Shown one piece after another: positions 16,843-24,599 of a DNA stretch of 64,000 nucleotides. The notes under the pieces were generated by a model that was given only the letters and a program-made list of their open reading frames with translations, had not been told where the DNA came from and did no database searches. The position numbers and the translations under genes were made by a program. Location: assembly GCA_958296015.1 (NCBI GenBank), contig CATQIH010000013.1, positions 186,001-250,000 of the forward strand, in the 5' to 3' direction. Origin of the DNA: Cyclobacteriaceae bacterium (lineage in GTDB: Bacteria; Bacteroidota; Bacteroidia; Cytophagales; Cyclobacteriaceae). Every line of letters starts with the position of its first letter. The stretch's first letter is position 1.

Positions 16843-17143
16843 ATGAGCCAAAATCTGGACATTTTTCGTTCCTGTAAAGGACTTAAAATTTGACTTAAAT
16901 GTAGAAGTGAACAGAGCAGACATAGCAGAAAATATTTTTCGGATAGTTAAGAATTTAAGTGCAGACGTAAAACTTGAATTAATCAGCAAGATTTCCCACT
17001 CCTTAAAAGGAACAAGAAAAGAAGTAAAGGATGATGCTTGGAAAAAGTTATTTGGTGCCTGGAAATCTGAAGAAAGTGCAGAAGAGTTGATTGAAGAAAT
17101 AAGAGAAAGTAGACATATCAACAGGCATATCGAGGATTTGTGA
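16843..17143 (+). pseudogene. VapB-type antitoxin gene, probable frameshift near the start
   Basis: From 16907 a frame encodes NRADIAENIFRIVKNLSA...ESRHINRHIEDL, a typical small antitoxin, ending in TGATG over the start of the PIN gene. The coding pattern extends upstream of any start codon as VPVKDLKFDLNVEV, while an ATG with a purine-rich leader at 16843 (MSQNLDIF) joins it only if one base in the TTTTTCGTT stretch is removed. So the original start was probably 16843 and a one-base insertion broke it. Alternatively, translation starts at the GTG at 16907, giving an intact 78-residue protein. Confidence 0.6.
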
Positions 17144-17320
17144 TGAACTACTTATTAGATACCAACATCTGTATTTATTTTCTTAAAGGCAGGTATGGAC
17201 TTGTTAAGAAAATAGAAAGAATAGGATTTGAGAATCTTTTTATTTCTGAGATAACCGTTGCAGAATTAAAATAATGAAAAACACTTTGATCGCCTGCATA
17301 ATATCAAGGTCGGGAATTGA
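17143..17320 (+). pseudogene. VapC PIN-domain toxin with an internal deletion
   Basis: The start overlaps the antitoxin stop (TGATG). MNYLLDTNICIYFLKGR is the PIN N-terminus with its first acidic residue, and ISEITVAELK contains the second. The frame then stops at 17272. Immediately after, one frame back, NNEKHFDRLHNIKVGN is the usual PIN C-terminus (the N-N-x-x-H/D-F motif). About 60-70 central residues are missing, so the ribonuclease is dead and the antitoxin is an orphan. Confidence 0.75.
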
Positions 17321-17440
17321 ACAAAATAAAAGCAAAAGAAACTATTAGTAATAGTTTCTAACGCATTTCTAGTGCAAGCGTCCAACGAGCTTTATTGTGG
17401 TTTGTGTTTCATTCCTTTACTGGCTTCAGCCGCGGCAGCG

Positions 17441-17566
17441 GCCACCGTGGAGCGGCCACCGTGGAGCGGCCACCGTGGAGCGGCCACCGTGGAGCGGCCA
17501 CCGTGGAGCGGCCACCGTGGAGCGGCCACCGTGGAGCGGCCACCGTGGAGCGGCCACCGTGGAGCG
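17441..17566. repeat. GC-rich 14-bp tandem repeat, nine copies
   Basis: Nine perfect copies of GCCACCGTGGAGCG (17441 onward), with an inner partial palindrome CCACCGTGG. GC content of the unit is 11 of 14, far above the surroundings. Several frames are open through it on both strands only because the sequence is repetitive; I do not call a gene. Confidence 0.95.
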
Positions 17567-17590
17567 GCCCGATTGCATCTGAAGCCCTTG

Positions 17591-17623
17591 AATACTGCCA
17601 AGTCTGAGAGACTTGACAGTATT
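17591..17623. repeat. Strong hairpin between two tandem arrays
   Basis: Fifteen-base stem AATACTGCCAAGTCT / AGACTTGACAGTATT with one mismatch and a GAG loop. No T-tract follows directly, so it may be a structural element and not a terminator. Confidence 0.65.
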
Positions 17624-17640
17624 GTTAAGCTTCGGTCATA

Positions 17641-17738
17641 GACTACGTGTCCCGGACTACGTGTCCCGGACTACGTGTCCCGGACTACGTGTCCCGGACT
17701 ACGTGTCCCGGACTACGCGTCCCGGACTACGCGTCCCG
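17641..17738. repeat. 14-bp tandem repeat, seven copies
   Basis: Seven copies of GACTACGTGTCCCG. The last two (17711, 17725) carry the variant GACTACGCGTCCCG, which makes the core ACGCGT palindromic. It lies about 145 bp beyond the end of the aldehyde dehydrogenase gene; the segment in between holds an imperfect inverted repeat and no gene. Confidence 0.95.
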
Positions 17739-17883
17739 AACCGAAGCGAGAGGGGGGCCAACTTAGGTTAAGTAGTACAATACGGTACATTTGCTTGAAA
17801 GTGGACTGTGGGACCGGGCCACGGCTTCCATCCCACAAACCGGAAATGTATCGTAGTATGGTTAAGCAGATAACTTTGAATCA

Positions 17884-19242
17884 TCAACCAATCCACACCG
17901 TCTTCTGATTGACGAACTCGTGGATGCCGAGGTGGGAGAGTTCGCGGCCATAGCCGGAAAGCTTGATGCCGCCAAATGGAACTGCCGGATGGGAAGCGAC
18001 TATTTTGTTGATATACACGGCACCGGATTCTACGCGGCGCACAAAGGCTTGGCCTCTTGCTATATCGGTAGTCCAGACGGCACCGCCCAGGCCATAGCGG
18101 GAAGCGTTGGCAATGCGGATGGCTTCCTCCTCGTTGTCGGCAATAAAGATAGACGCTACCGGGCCAAACAACTCATCATCATATGCCGGTGAGCCTGGCT
18201 GTACGTTGGCAAGCACCGTAGCATTGAAGAAAGCCCCTGCTTTATCGGGGCGATCGCCGCCCAACAATACTTTGGCACCTTTGTCTACAGATGCCTTCAC
18301 TTGCTCCAGCAAATCATCCGCCAGGTCTTCGCGGGCCATCGGTCCGTAGTCTACGCCTTCCTCGTTGGGGTCGCCTTGGCGTAGAGCAGACATCTTTTGC
18401 ACAAACTTGTCGGTGAATGCATCAGCCACTTCTTTGAGGATAATAAAGCGTTTGGCAGCAATACAGCTCTGTCCGCAGTTGATCATGCGCGACTTCACAG
18501 CGGCTTCACTGGCTTTATCTATGTCGGCATCTTCCAGCACGATAAACGGATCGCTGCCACCCAGTTCCAGCACGGTCTTTTTGATTTGTTCCCCCGCTTT
18601 CTGCGCCACCTTACTGCCTGCTGCTTCGCTACCGGTGAGCGTAGCGGCTTTTACTCTTGGATCTTCCAGCATTTTATCAATATGTTTGCTGGAGATCAGC
18701 AGCGACTGAAAAGCACCTTCCGGGAAGCCTGCCTTTATGAAAACTTCTTCCAGTGCCAATGCACAGCCCGATACATTAGAAGCATGCTTCAGGATACCTA
18801 CATTGCCCGCCATCAGGTTGGGCGCAGCAAAGCGGATCACCTGCCAGTAGGGGAAGTTCCACGGCATAATGGCCAGCACCGTACCGATAGGATCATAGGC
18901 GATGTAAGCTTTGCCTTCGGGCACCTCAAGCGGTTTATCAGCCAGAAACTCAGCCGCATGGTCGGCATAGTAGTCGAAGCACATCGCGCACTTCTCCACC
19001 TCAGACACCGATTCTTTCTTCACCTTGCCCATTTCATCCGTCATGATCTGCGCATAGCGGTCTTTGTTGTTTCTCATCACGTCGGCGGCTTTGTGCATCA
19101 AGCGAGACCTTTCGTCAAAAGAAGTTTTCCGCCATGCGTGGTAAGTAGCGTCGGCTTTTGCCAAAGCTTCTTCTATCTGTTGCGCGGTATGCTCATCATA
19201 CGTTTTAAAGGGTTTGTTGGTCAGTGGATTAATGCTTTTCAT
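17884..19242 (-). CDS. Succinate-semialdehyde dehydrogenase (NAD(P)+) family
   Basis: A 452-residue aldehyde dehydrogenase. Catalytic Glu226 lies in VLELGGSDPFIV and nucleophile Cys260 in NCGQSC; the Rossmann segment has IMPWNFP (125-131) and LTGSEAAGSKV (202-212). The GSEAAG and NCGQSCIAAKRFI forms and the ~450-residue length fit the Sad/GabD-like group that oxidises succinate semialdehyde to succinate, though other small aldehydes are possible. It is transcribed alone, divergently from hemE. Confidence 0.88.
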   Translation of the reverse strand: MKSINPLTNKPFKTYDEHTAQQIEEALAKADATYHAWRKTSFDERSRLMHKAADVMRNNKDRYAQIMTDEMGKVKKESVSEVEKCAMCFDYYADHAAEFLADKPLEVPEGKAYIAYDPIGTVLAIMPWNFPYWQVIRFAAPNLMAGNVGILKHASNVSGCALALEEVFIKAGFPEGAFQSLLISSKHIDKMLEDPRVKAATLTGSEAAGSKVAQKAGEQIKKTVLELGGSDPFIVLEDADIDKASEAAVKSRMINCGQSCIAAKRFIILKEVADAFTDKFVQKMSALRQGDPNEEGVDYGPMAREDLADDLLEQVKASVDKGAKVLLGGDRPDKAGAFFNATVLANVQPGSPAYDDELFGPVASIFIADNEEEAIRIANASRYGLGGAVWTTDIARGQAFVRRVESGAVYINKIVASHPAVPFGGIKLSGYGRELSHLGIHEFVNQKTVWIG

Positions 19243-19395
19243 AACGATTGCTGGTTGTTTTAAATAAAAGTATACGGTCTGTCCTGAGTAGTCAACTATT
19301 CTTGGCTAATATTGTGTTGTATTTTTGGGATTGGGTTTTGGGATTAGATTAAAAACATAGATACAGAGCTATTGAGATCAACAATATCATAGCCC

Positions 19396-19425
19396 GTACA
19401 GACGCAACATATTGCGTTTCATACG
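19396..19425. repeat. Dispersed palindromic repeat upstream of hemE
   Basis: GTACAGACGCAACATATTGCGT with stem ACGCAA/TTGCGT. It closely matches a copy downstream of hemE (20518-20545). It lies 40-70 bp before the hemE start and could affect transcript structure. Confidence 0.65.
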
Positions 19426-19465
19426 TCTCATACATTTCATGTATCTCAACAGTAATTAACAACAT

Positions 19466-20497
19466 ATGCCATTGAAGAACGATTTACTACTAAGGACTAT
19501 CAGAGGAGAGCAGACTGAGCGGACGCCGGTATGGCTGATGCGACAGGCTGGCAGAATTTTGCCGGAATACCGCGCCGTACGTGACGAGCTTAGCAGCTTC
19601 ATTGAGCTGGTGCAGACACCCGAGCGTGCAGCCGAAGTAACCATCCAGCCGGTAGACCTGCTGGGCGTAGATGCTGCCATTATTTTCTCTGATATTTTAG
19701 TGATTCCCGAAGCTATGGGGCTGCCCTATGAAATGGTGGAAAACAAAGGGCCCTATTTTCCTCAGACAATCCGTACAGAAAACGATCTGAAGAAGCTAAG
19801 GGTCGCAGATATTTCTGAAAACCTGGCCTACACACCGGAAGCGATCAGGCTGGTGAAGCAGGAACTGGACGGACGTGTGCCCGTGATTGGCTTTGCCGGT
19901 GCGCCCTGGACGATCTTTGCCTATATGGTAGAAGGCACCGGCAGCAAAACCTTCTCCAAGGCTCGGGCGATGCTCTACAACCGTGCGGATATGGCCCACC
20001 AGTTGTTGCAGATGATCACCGACAGTACTATTGCTTACCTGAAGGCCCAGATACAGGCAGGTGCCGACTTGGTGCAGATTTTTGATTCCTGGGCGGGTAT
20101 TCTACCGGCAGCGCACTATCATCATTTCTCACTGCCCTATATCGCGCAGATATGTAAGGCCATCACCAGTGTGCCCGTCACGGTTTTTGCCAAAGGAGCG
20201 TATGCCAGTCTGCCCGACATGCGCAGCCTTGCCTGCCAGACCATCGGCCTGGATTGGAACATGGACATTGCCGAGGCACGCAAGGTGATCGGCCCGGACA
20301 AAACCCTGCAAGGCAACCTCGACCCGGCAGCTCTGTATGCCGACTTCGCTACTATCAAAAAGCTAACGACCGACATGCTGAATGCCTTTGGTCCGCGTAG
20401 GTATATTGCCAACCTCGGCCACGGTGTATACCCCGACATAGATCCCGACAAAGTGCGCTGCTTTATAGATACCGTAAAGGAACATCGCCACCATTGA
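19466..20497 (+). CDS. hemE: Uroporphyrinogen decarboxylase
   Basis: A 343-residue enzyme that decarboxylates uroporphyrinogen III to coproporphyrinogen III in heme synthesis. Signature 1 is [16 protein letters not shown] (21-36), with Arg26 and Arg30 binding substrate carboxylates; [16 protein letters not shown] carries the catalytic Asp. Signature 2 region [16 protein letters not shown] and the later [12 protein letters not shown] are also present. The length is normal. Other heme genes are not adjacent. The gene is bracketed by related palindromic repeats. Confidence 0.96.
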   Translation: MPLKNDLLLRTIRGEQTERTPVWLMRQAGRILPEYRAVRDELSSFIELVQTPERAAEVTIQPVDLLGVDAAIIFSDILVIPEAMGLPYEMVENKGPYFPQTIRTENDLKKLRVADISENLAYTPEAIRLVKQELDGRVPVIGFAGAPWTIFAYMVEGTGSKTFSKARAMLYNRADMAHQLLQMITDSTIAYLKAQIQAGADLVQIFDSWAGILPAAHYHHFSLPYIAQICKAITSVPVTVFAKGAYASLPDMRSLACQTIGLDWNMDIAEARKVIGPDKTLQGNLDPAALYADFATIKKLTTDMLNAFGPRRYIANLGHGVYPDIDPDKVRCFIDTVKEHRHH

Positions 20498-20517
20498 GAT
20501 GTATGGGCTATTGCTAT

Positions 20518-20580
20518 CGTACAGACGCAATATATTGCGTCTCCACAATGCAATACATAGCGTCTCCACAATACAATACG
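20518..20580. repeat. Dispersed palindromic repeat downstream of hemE
   Basis: Contains a perfect 20-base palindrome (20523-20542; half-site AGACGCAATA), then two degenerate GCGTCTCCACAAT repeats. Same family as 19396-19425. The position after the hemE stop suggests it may also act as a weak terminator or RNA-stability hairpin. Confidence 0.7.
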
Positions 20581-20596
20581 TAGCATTTATTTTCTG

Positions 20597-21604
20597 ATGT
20601 ATATAATGGCAATTATAAGCTTGATACTCCTCCTGGCCACTTCTTGCCAGCCGGAGAAGGTGATGACCAAAGCATCCTCTATCAATGGCGTATGCCTGGT
20701 GGCACCCCGCAATTCTATGCAACCGAGCGACCTGGACGATATTCAGGCAATCAATGCCAATTGGGTAGCCGTAGTGCCTTATGCTTTCAATGATGGCAGT
20801 AGCCCGCAAACATACTATAGCACAGACGGATACTGGTGGGGCGAAGGGCGCACCGGCGTGATAGAAACCATCAGGCAAGCCAAAGCAGTAGGCTATAAAA
20901 TCATGCTGAAGCCTCACGTATGGGTCAAAGGGCAGGGCTGGCCCGGAGATTTTACGCTGAACAGTGAAGCCGAATGGCAGCAATGGGAAGCCTCGTATGC
21001 CGCCTTTACCAATATCATGACGCAGATAGCCGATTCTATGGATGTAGAACTCTTCTGCATTGGCACCGAACACCGGCAGGCCGTTGTGCAGCGTCCTGAT
21101 TTCTGGAAACACCTCATTGACACCATCCGCACACAATACAAAGGCAAACTGACCTATGCTGCCAACTGGGACAACTTTGAGAACGTCGTATTCTGGGATC
21201 AACTGGATCTTATTGGCATCGATGCTTATTTTCCACTGTCGGATGGTAAAACACCTGCGGTAGCTGCCCTGGTGGAAGCCTGGGAAGACCCGGTAGATGA
21301 CATACTGGATGTGCAGCAGGCGTATGGAAAGCCGGTATTGTTTACAGAGTACGGCTACCGAAGTACCGACTTTACGGCGCACGGGCACTGGCAGTATGGG
21401 CGCAAAGATGTGGTGCCCAACATGGAAGGCCAGCAACGAGCGTATGAGGCCCTATATAAAGTGTTCTGGGACAAACCCTGGTTTGCCGGTGGCTTTCTAT
21501 GGAAATGGTATACACAGCACGACGGGCACGAAGAAGAAGCCACCGACTACACGCCACAAGGAAAACCAGCCATCAAAGTGATCAGGCAGGCATATGGGCA
21601 GTGA
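20597..21604 (+). CDS. GH113-like glycoside hydrolase lipoprotein
   Basis: A 335-residue lipoprotein (MYIMAIISLILLLATSC, Cys17; the ATG at 20606 is an alternative start). The TIM barrel has the GTA/GH113 pattern: INANWVAVVPYAF, IMLKPHVWVKGQGW, Glu158 in LFCIGTEH as likely acid/base and Glu251 in VLFTEYGYR as likely nucleophile. GH113 enzymes are beta-mannanases, so a mannan- or glycan-cleaving role at the cell surface is plausible but not proven. It overlaps the start of pabB by 11 bp, so the two may be co-transcribed despite unrelated roles. Confidence 0.8.
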   Translation: MYIMAIISLILLLATSCQPEKVMTKASSINGVCLVAPRNSMQPSDLDDIQAINANWVAVVPYAFNDGSSPQTYYSTDGYWWGEGRTGVIETIRQAKAVGYKIMLKPHVWVKGQGWPGDFTLNSEAEWQQWEASYAAFTNIMTQIADSMDVELFCIGTEHRQAVVQRPDFWKHLIDTIRTQYKGKLTYAANWDNFENVVFWDQLDLIGIDAYFPLSDGKTPAVAALVEAWEDPVDDILDVQQAYGKPVLFTEYGYRSTDFTAHGHWQYGRKDVVPNMEGQQRAYEALYKVFWDKPWFAGGFLWKWYTQHDGHEEEATDYTPQGKPAIKVIRQAYGQ

Positions 21605-22613
21605 TAAAGATTTTGTGCAGCAGATGAACGAACTGGGAAGGCAGCGCACCCCTTTTCTGTTCATCATTGATTATGCCATGCAGCATCCGGTTGTTTTGCC
21701 ACTGACAGAGATCAACTCCCGGGAGCTTTTATACAATATTAAAGGCAAAACCAATGCGGAGGTTAAACTCATCGCTTTGCCAGATAATATCACATTCCAG
21801 AAAAAACCTGTAACACTTGCACAATACACCGAAGCTTTCAATCAGGTGATGCAGCATTTGCAGGCAGGCAACTCCTTTTTGATTAACCTCACTTTGCCTA
21901 CCCTGGTGGAAACCAGTCTTTCGCTGCAACAAATATTCTACCACAGCACCGCAGCCTACAAATTATGGTGGAGCAACCCAAGGAATGGAAACCCATTTGT
22001 GGTATTCTCTCCCGAAACATTTATCACCATCCACCACGGGCGCATCAGTGCACATCCTATGAAAGGAACTATTGATAGTGCCGTGCCGGATGCAGAGCAA
22101 CAACTGCTCAACGATCCGAAAGAGCTGGCAGAGCATGTGACTATTGTAGACCTCATCCGCAACGACATGAGTATCATCGCTACTGAAGTGAGTGTAGAGC
22201 GGTTTCGCTACATCGACTACATCACCACGCACGAAGGAAAAACCCTGCTGCAAGCCAGTACAAAGATCACTGGAAAGCTACCTGGCAATTACCTGGAACA
22301 GCTAGGAACCATCATAGCAGCCATGTTGCCCGCTGGTTCTATCTGCGGAGCGCCTAAGCACAAGACGTTACAGATCATCCGCGAAGCAGAAAAGTACGAT
22401 CGTGGCTATTACACCGGTATTGTCGGTATCTTTGATGGAGCAAGCCTTGACTCGGGTGTCATGATCCGGTTTATAGAACAACAGGGTGGTCAGTATTATT
22501 TTAAGAGTGGTGGGGGCATCACAGCCCGCAGCCATCTGCCAAGTGAATACCAGGAACTAACAGACAAAGTATATGTGCCTCTTACTGGAAAGCATCAAAG
22601 TACTAAACGGTAG
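21594..22613 (+). CDS. pabB: Aminodeoxychorismate synthase component I
   Basis: A 339-residue chorismate-binding enzyme of the short PabB type. The chorismate-binding core shows FSPETFI, HPMKGT, LIRNDMS, LLPAGSICGAPK(HKT) and the late YYFKSGGGITARS. With a glutaminase (PabA, not seen here) it makes 4-amino-4-deoxychorismate for folate synthesis. The N-terminal region is short compared with TrpE/PabB of enterics, which is common in Bacteroidota. It overlaps the pabC-like gene by 41 bp, supporting a joint function. Confidence 0.92.
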   Translation: MGSDKDFVQQMNELGRQRTPFLFIIDYAMQHPVVLPLTEINSRELLYNIKGKTNAEVKLIALPDNITFQKKPVTLAQYTEAFNQVMQHLQAGNSFLINLTLPTLVETSLSLQQIFYHSTAAYKLWWSNPRNGNPFVVFSPETFITIHHGRISAHPMKGTIDSAVPDAEQQLLNDPKELAEHVTIVDLIRNDMSIIATEVSVERFRYIDYITTHEGKTLLQASTKITGKLPGNYLEQLGTIIAAMLPAGSICGAPKHKTLQIIREAEKYDRGYYTGIVGIFDGASLDSGVMIRFIEQQGGQYYFKSGGGITARSHLPSEYQELTDKVYVPLTGKHQSTKR

Positions 22614-23172
22614 GTTATACAACCTTCATTACCACCATCAGCGTATGCAGCAGGCCCGTCAGGCCCTGTTTGGCTTAGATACACCCTGCAAGCTGGAAGA
22701 AGTGGAAGTACCGGTAGCATACCGTCAGGGACTGGTAAAATGCCGCGTGCTCTACCGGCAGGCAATACAGGAGGTTACTTTTACGCCATATCAGAAAATA
22801 TCTATACACACTTTGCGGTTGGTCTTTGACGACCATATTGATTATACCTATAAATATGCAGACCGTAAGCATCTGGAACAGCTATATACCCGCAAGGGAG
22901 CAACTGACGATATCCTAGTAGTGCGCAACGGCCTCATCACCGATACCATGTATGGGAACATTGCTTTCTTTGATGGAAACCAGTGGCATACGCCAGCCAA
23001 TCCGCTGCTCTGCGGCACACAAAGGCAAAAGCTATTAGAGGCAAAGATGATATGGCCTGCTATCATCACAGTCGATGATATACAGCGATACCGCGCTTTT
23101 AAGGTATTCAATGCCCTGAACGAGTTTGAAGATCAGCCCCAAATAGATATAACACAGATCGTGCAGCCCTGA
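22573..23172 (+). CDS. pabC: Aminodeoxychorismate lyase-like class IV aminotransferase
   Basis: A 199-residue PLP enzyme of fold type IV. YTYKYADRKHLEQLY (91-105) aligns with the LKHLNRLEQ motif of PabC, making Lys94 the probable PLP lysine; ITDTMYGNIAFFDG and TPANPLLCGTQR are the downstream cofactor-binding loops. It would release p-aminobenzoate from aminodeoxychorismate. It is about 70 residues shorter than E. coli PabC, mainly at the N-terminus, but this form is usual beside a short pabB. Position overlapping pabB supports the assignment. Confidence 0.88.
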   Translation: MCLLLESIKVLNGRLYNLHYHHQRMQQARQALFGLDTPCKLEEVEVPVAYRQGLVKCRVLYRQAIQEVTFTPYQKISIHTLRLVFDDHIDYTYKYADRKHLEQLYTRKGATDDILVVRNGLITDTMYGNIAFFDGNQWHTPANPLLCGTQRQKLLEAKMIWPAIITVDDIQRYRAFKVFNALNEFEDQPQIDITQIVQP

Positions 23173-23274
23173 ATATCTACTCCAAGGTTTGTGTCTAGCG
23201 TATATACACAAATGCTATGCCTCTGAGGGTCTTGTGACCCGTATATGCTTAGCGTAAAAGTTATGCTTTATGTC

Positions 23275-23313
23275 TGTCATTCAGTCGGACGCGGCGCGTC
23301 TGATTGAATGACA
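23275..23313. repeat. Long hairpin downstream of pabC
   Basis: Eighteen-base stem (275-292 with 296-313), loop GGC, with two G-U pairs in the RNA. No T-run follows. It sits about 100 bp after pabC and may stabilise or end the transcript. Confidence 0.6.
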
Positions 23314-23335
23314 TAATAGGACGCTTATCACATAC

Positions 23336-23420
23336 GTATCTGAAGCCTTCTCCACCTCTACTCCATGCTGGCTTCCCCATTCTGGCTTCAGATTGTATCT
23401 GAAGCCTTCTCCACTTCTAC
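23336..23420. repeat. Direct repeat pair with an inner inverted repeat
   Basis: A 26-base unit (GTATCTGAAGCCTTCTCCAC...) occurs at 23336-23361 and 23395-23420 with one mismatch. The second copy also pairs with GGCTTCAGAT at 23384-23393 to form a 10-base stem. No coding potential. Confidence 0.75.
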
Positions 23421-23641
23421 AGGTTTTATGACTCGCAGATGAATGTCAGATGTTTTCTAGCACAATCACAATTTGTAGCAGACCACAAAACCCACCATCG
23501 TTGGTAAGTTTTAACTTCAGGCGTTAACCTTACATTCTGGTAAAAGTACAAAAAAACTGGCTTTACTATTACCTTTACAAGAAACCCTGATATTATTGAT
23601 GTGAAAAGATAAGGAAACCTTACCGTGACCATACATATGAG

Positions 23642-23905
23642 TGCTAAAGATGTGTTCCCATTACTGCGACCTCATTTTTTTTGCTAAAAAATAGGGAAAC
23701 GCGCCCTGTAGCAGTCGTTTTATGCTAAAAACCACGCTTTCGCTCACAACATGGCAGTATTTTGTACTAAAAAATGACTTTCGCGTACTGCAACCTCATA
23801 AAAAGCTGAAAAAAATGTATATGCAGTGGGTGCAGTGCCATATTTTTGTGTTGAAAATGAGGCTGCACCTGCTGCACCCTTATCTTTTTGCTATAAACCC
23901 CTGTA
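23642..23905. repeat. Degenerate ~41-bp repeat tract
   Basis: The motif TTTTGCTAAAAA, strongly varied, recurs at about 23642, 23682, 23723, 23765, 23804, 23849 and 23889, and most units also carry a GCAGT/ACTGC stretch (for example ACTGCGACCTCAT and ACTGCAACCTCAT). The overlapping short frames on both strands in this stretch are shadows. The remainder of 23173-24599 holds no gene that I can support. Confidence 0.5.
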
Positions 23906-24140
23906 TGGCATAGGCTACTAACCCGTTTTTGATGGGTAAGTGTTATTTTTGAACAGTTCACTTATTGTATAGGAGAAACTATCGGTAGTAGTCCTTTCTT
24001 TATCTAATCTGTTTAACCTGATGGCCATGCTGTGGCACAGTGCATGAGTTTTACGCATGTATATGTATATACGCTAGGTGCCGCCGTGCGGTTCCCACAG
24101 ACCTTATGGATACATGATGCATCCAAAGCAGCCAGACCGT

Positions 24141-24167
24141 CATGTAATATTTTGAGTTTTTTGAAAT
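24141..24167 (+). promoter_or_regulatory. Sequence element shared upstream of both susC genes (copy 1)
   Basis: CATGTAATATT, then a variable stretch, then TTTTTGAAAT. It matches 32671-32698 upstream of the second susC gene. It could be a common regulator site or the remnant of shared ancestry of the two leaders. Confidence 0.4.
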
Positions 24168-24352
24168 AAATTGAGCATGTATTGTTTATTTTGATTAACA
24201 TAGGGGCCAAAAAACAGCAAATTAGCATACAATATAAGTTGCTACAGAAAATAATATATTGCCTTTGATGATATATCAGTATAATGTTTTTTTGTAAGTG
24301 TCTTTTTTAGATGTTTTTACCGCAAGGCACTTACTTTAAAAAATAGAAATTT

Positions 24353-24384
24353 TTTGGTTTTTTTTAAATTACGCTATATTTTTG
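24353..24384 (+). promoter_or_regulatory. Bacteroidota-type promoter for the first Sus operon
   Basis: A TTTG at -33 (24353-24356), a 20-base spacer and TATTTTTG (24377-24384), which fits the phylum consensus TAnnTTTG at -7. Transcription would start near 24391, leaving a leader of about 210 bases before the susC start. Confidence 0.55.
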
Positions 24385-24599
24385 ATGCTGTAAGAATTAA
24401 GCGAGATAATTAAAATAAATAAAGAGAAAGGCAAAGTGCGTTTGGCAGGAACCATTACTCAACTCAGCAAGCTGCTACCTTCAGTCTTATTAGATTTTAC
24501 CCCTTTATCTGCGTGTATTTTTTAGCTCAGACACGCTCCGGACATTGAAGTGTCTCCAAAAATTAAATGATTGTATTTAATAACCTAACAAATATATTT

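Noticed and set aside
17372-17641. Four overlapping frames through the 14-bp array
   Set aside because: Frames in several phases and both strands are a by-product of the repeat; composition is unlike any neighbouring protein.
15681-17738. CRISPR array
   Set aside because: The repeats are directly adjacent with no unique spacers, and no cas gene is present.
23642-23905. CRISPR-like spacing of about 41 bp
   Set aside because: The repeated part is degenerate, the intervals vary from 39 to 45 bp and there are no cas genes.
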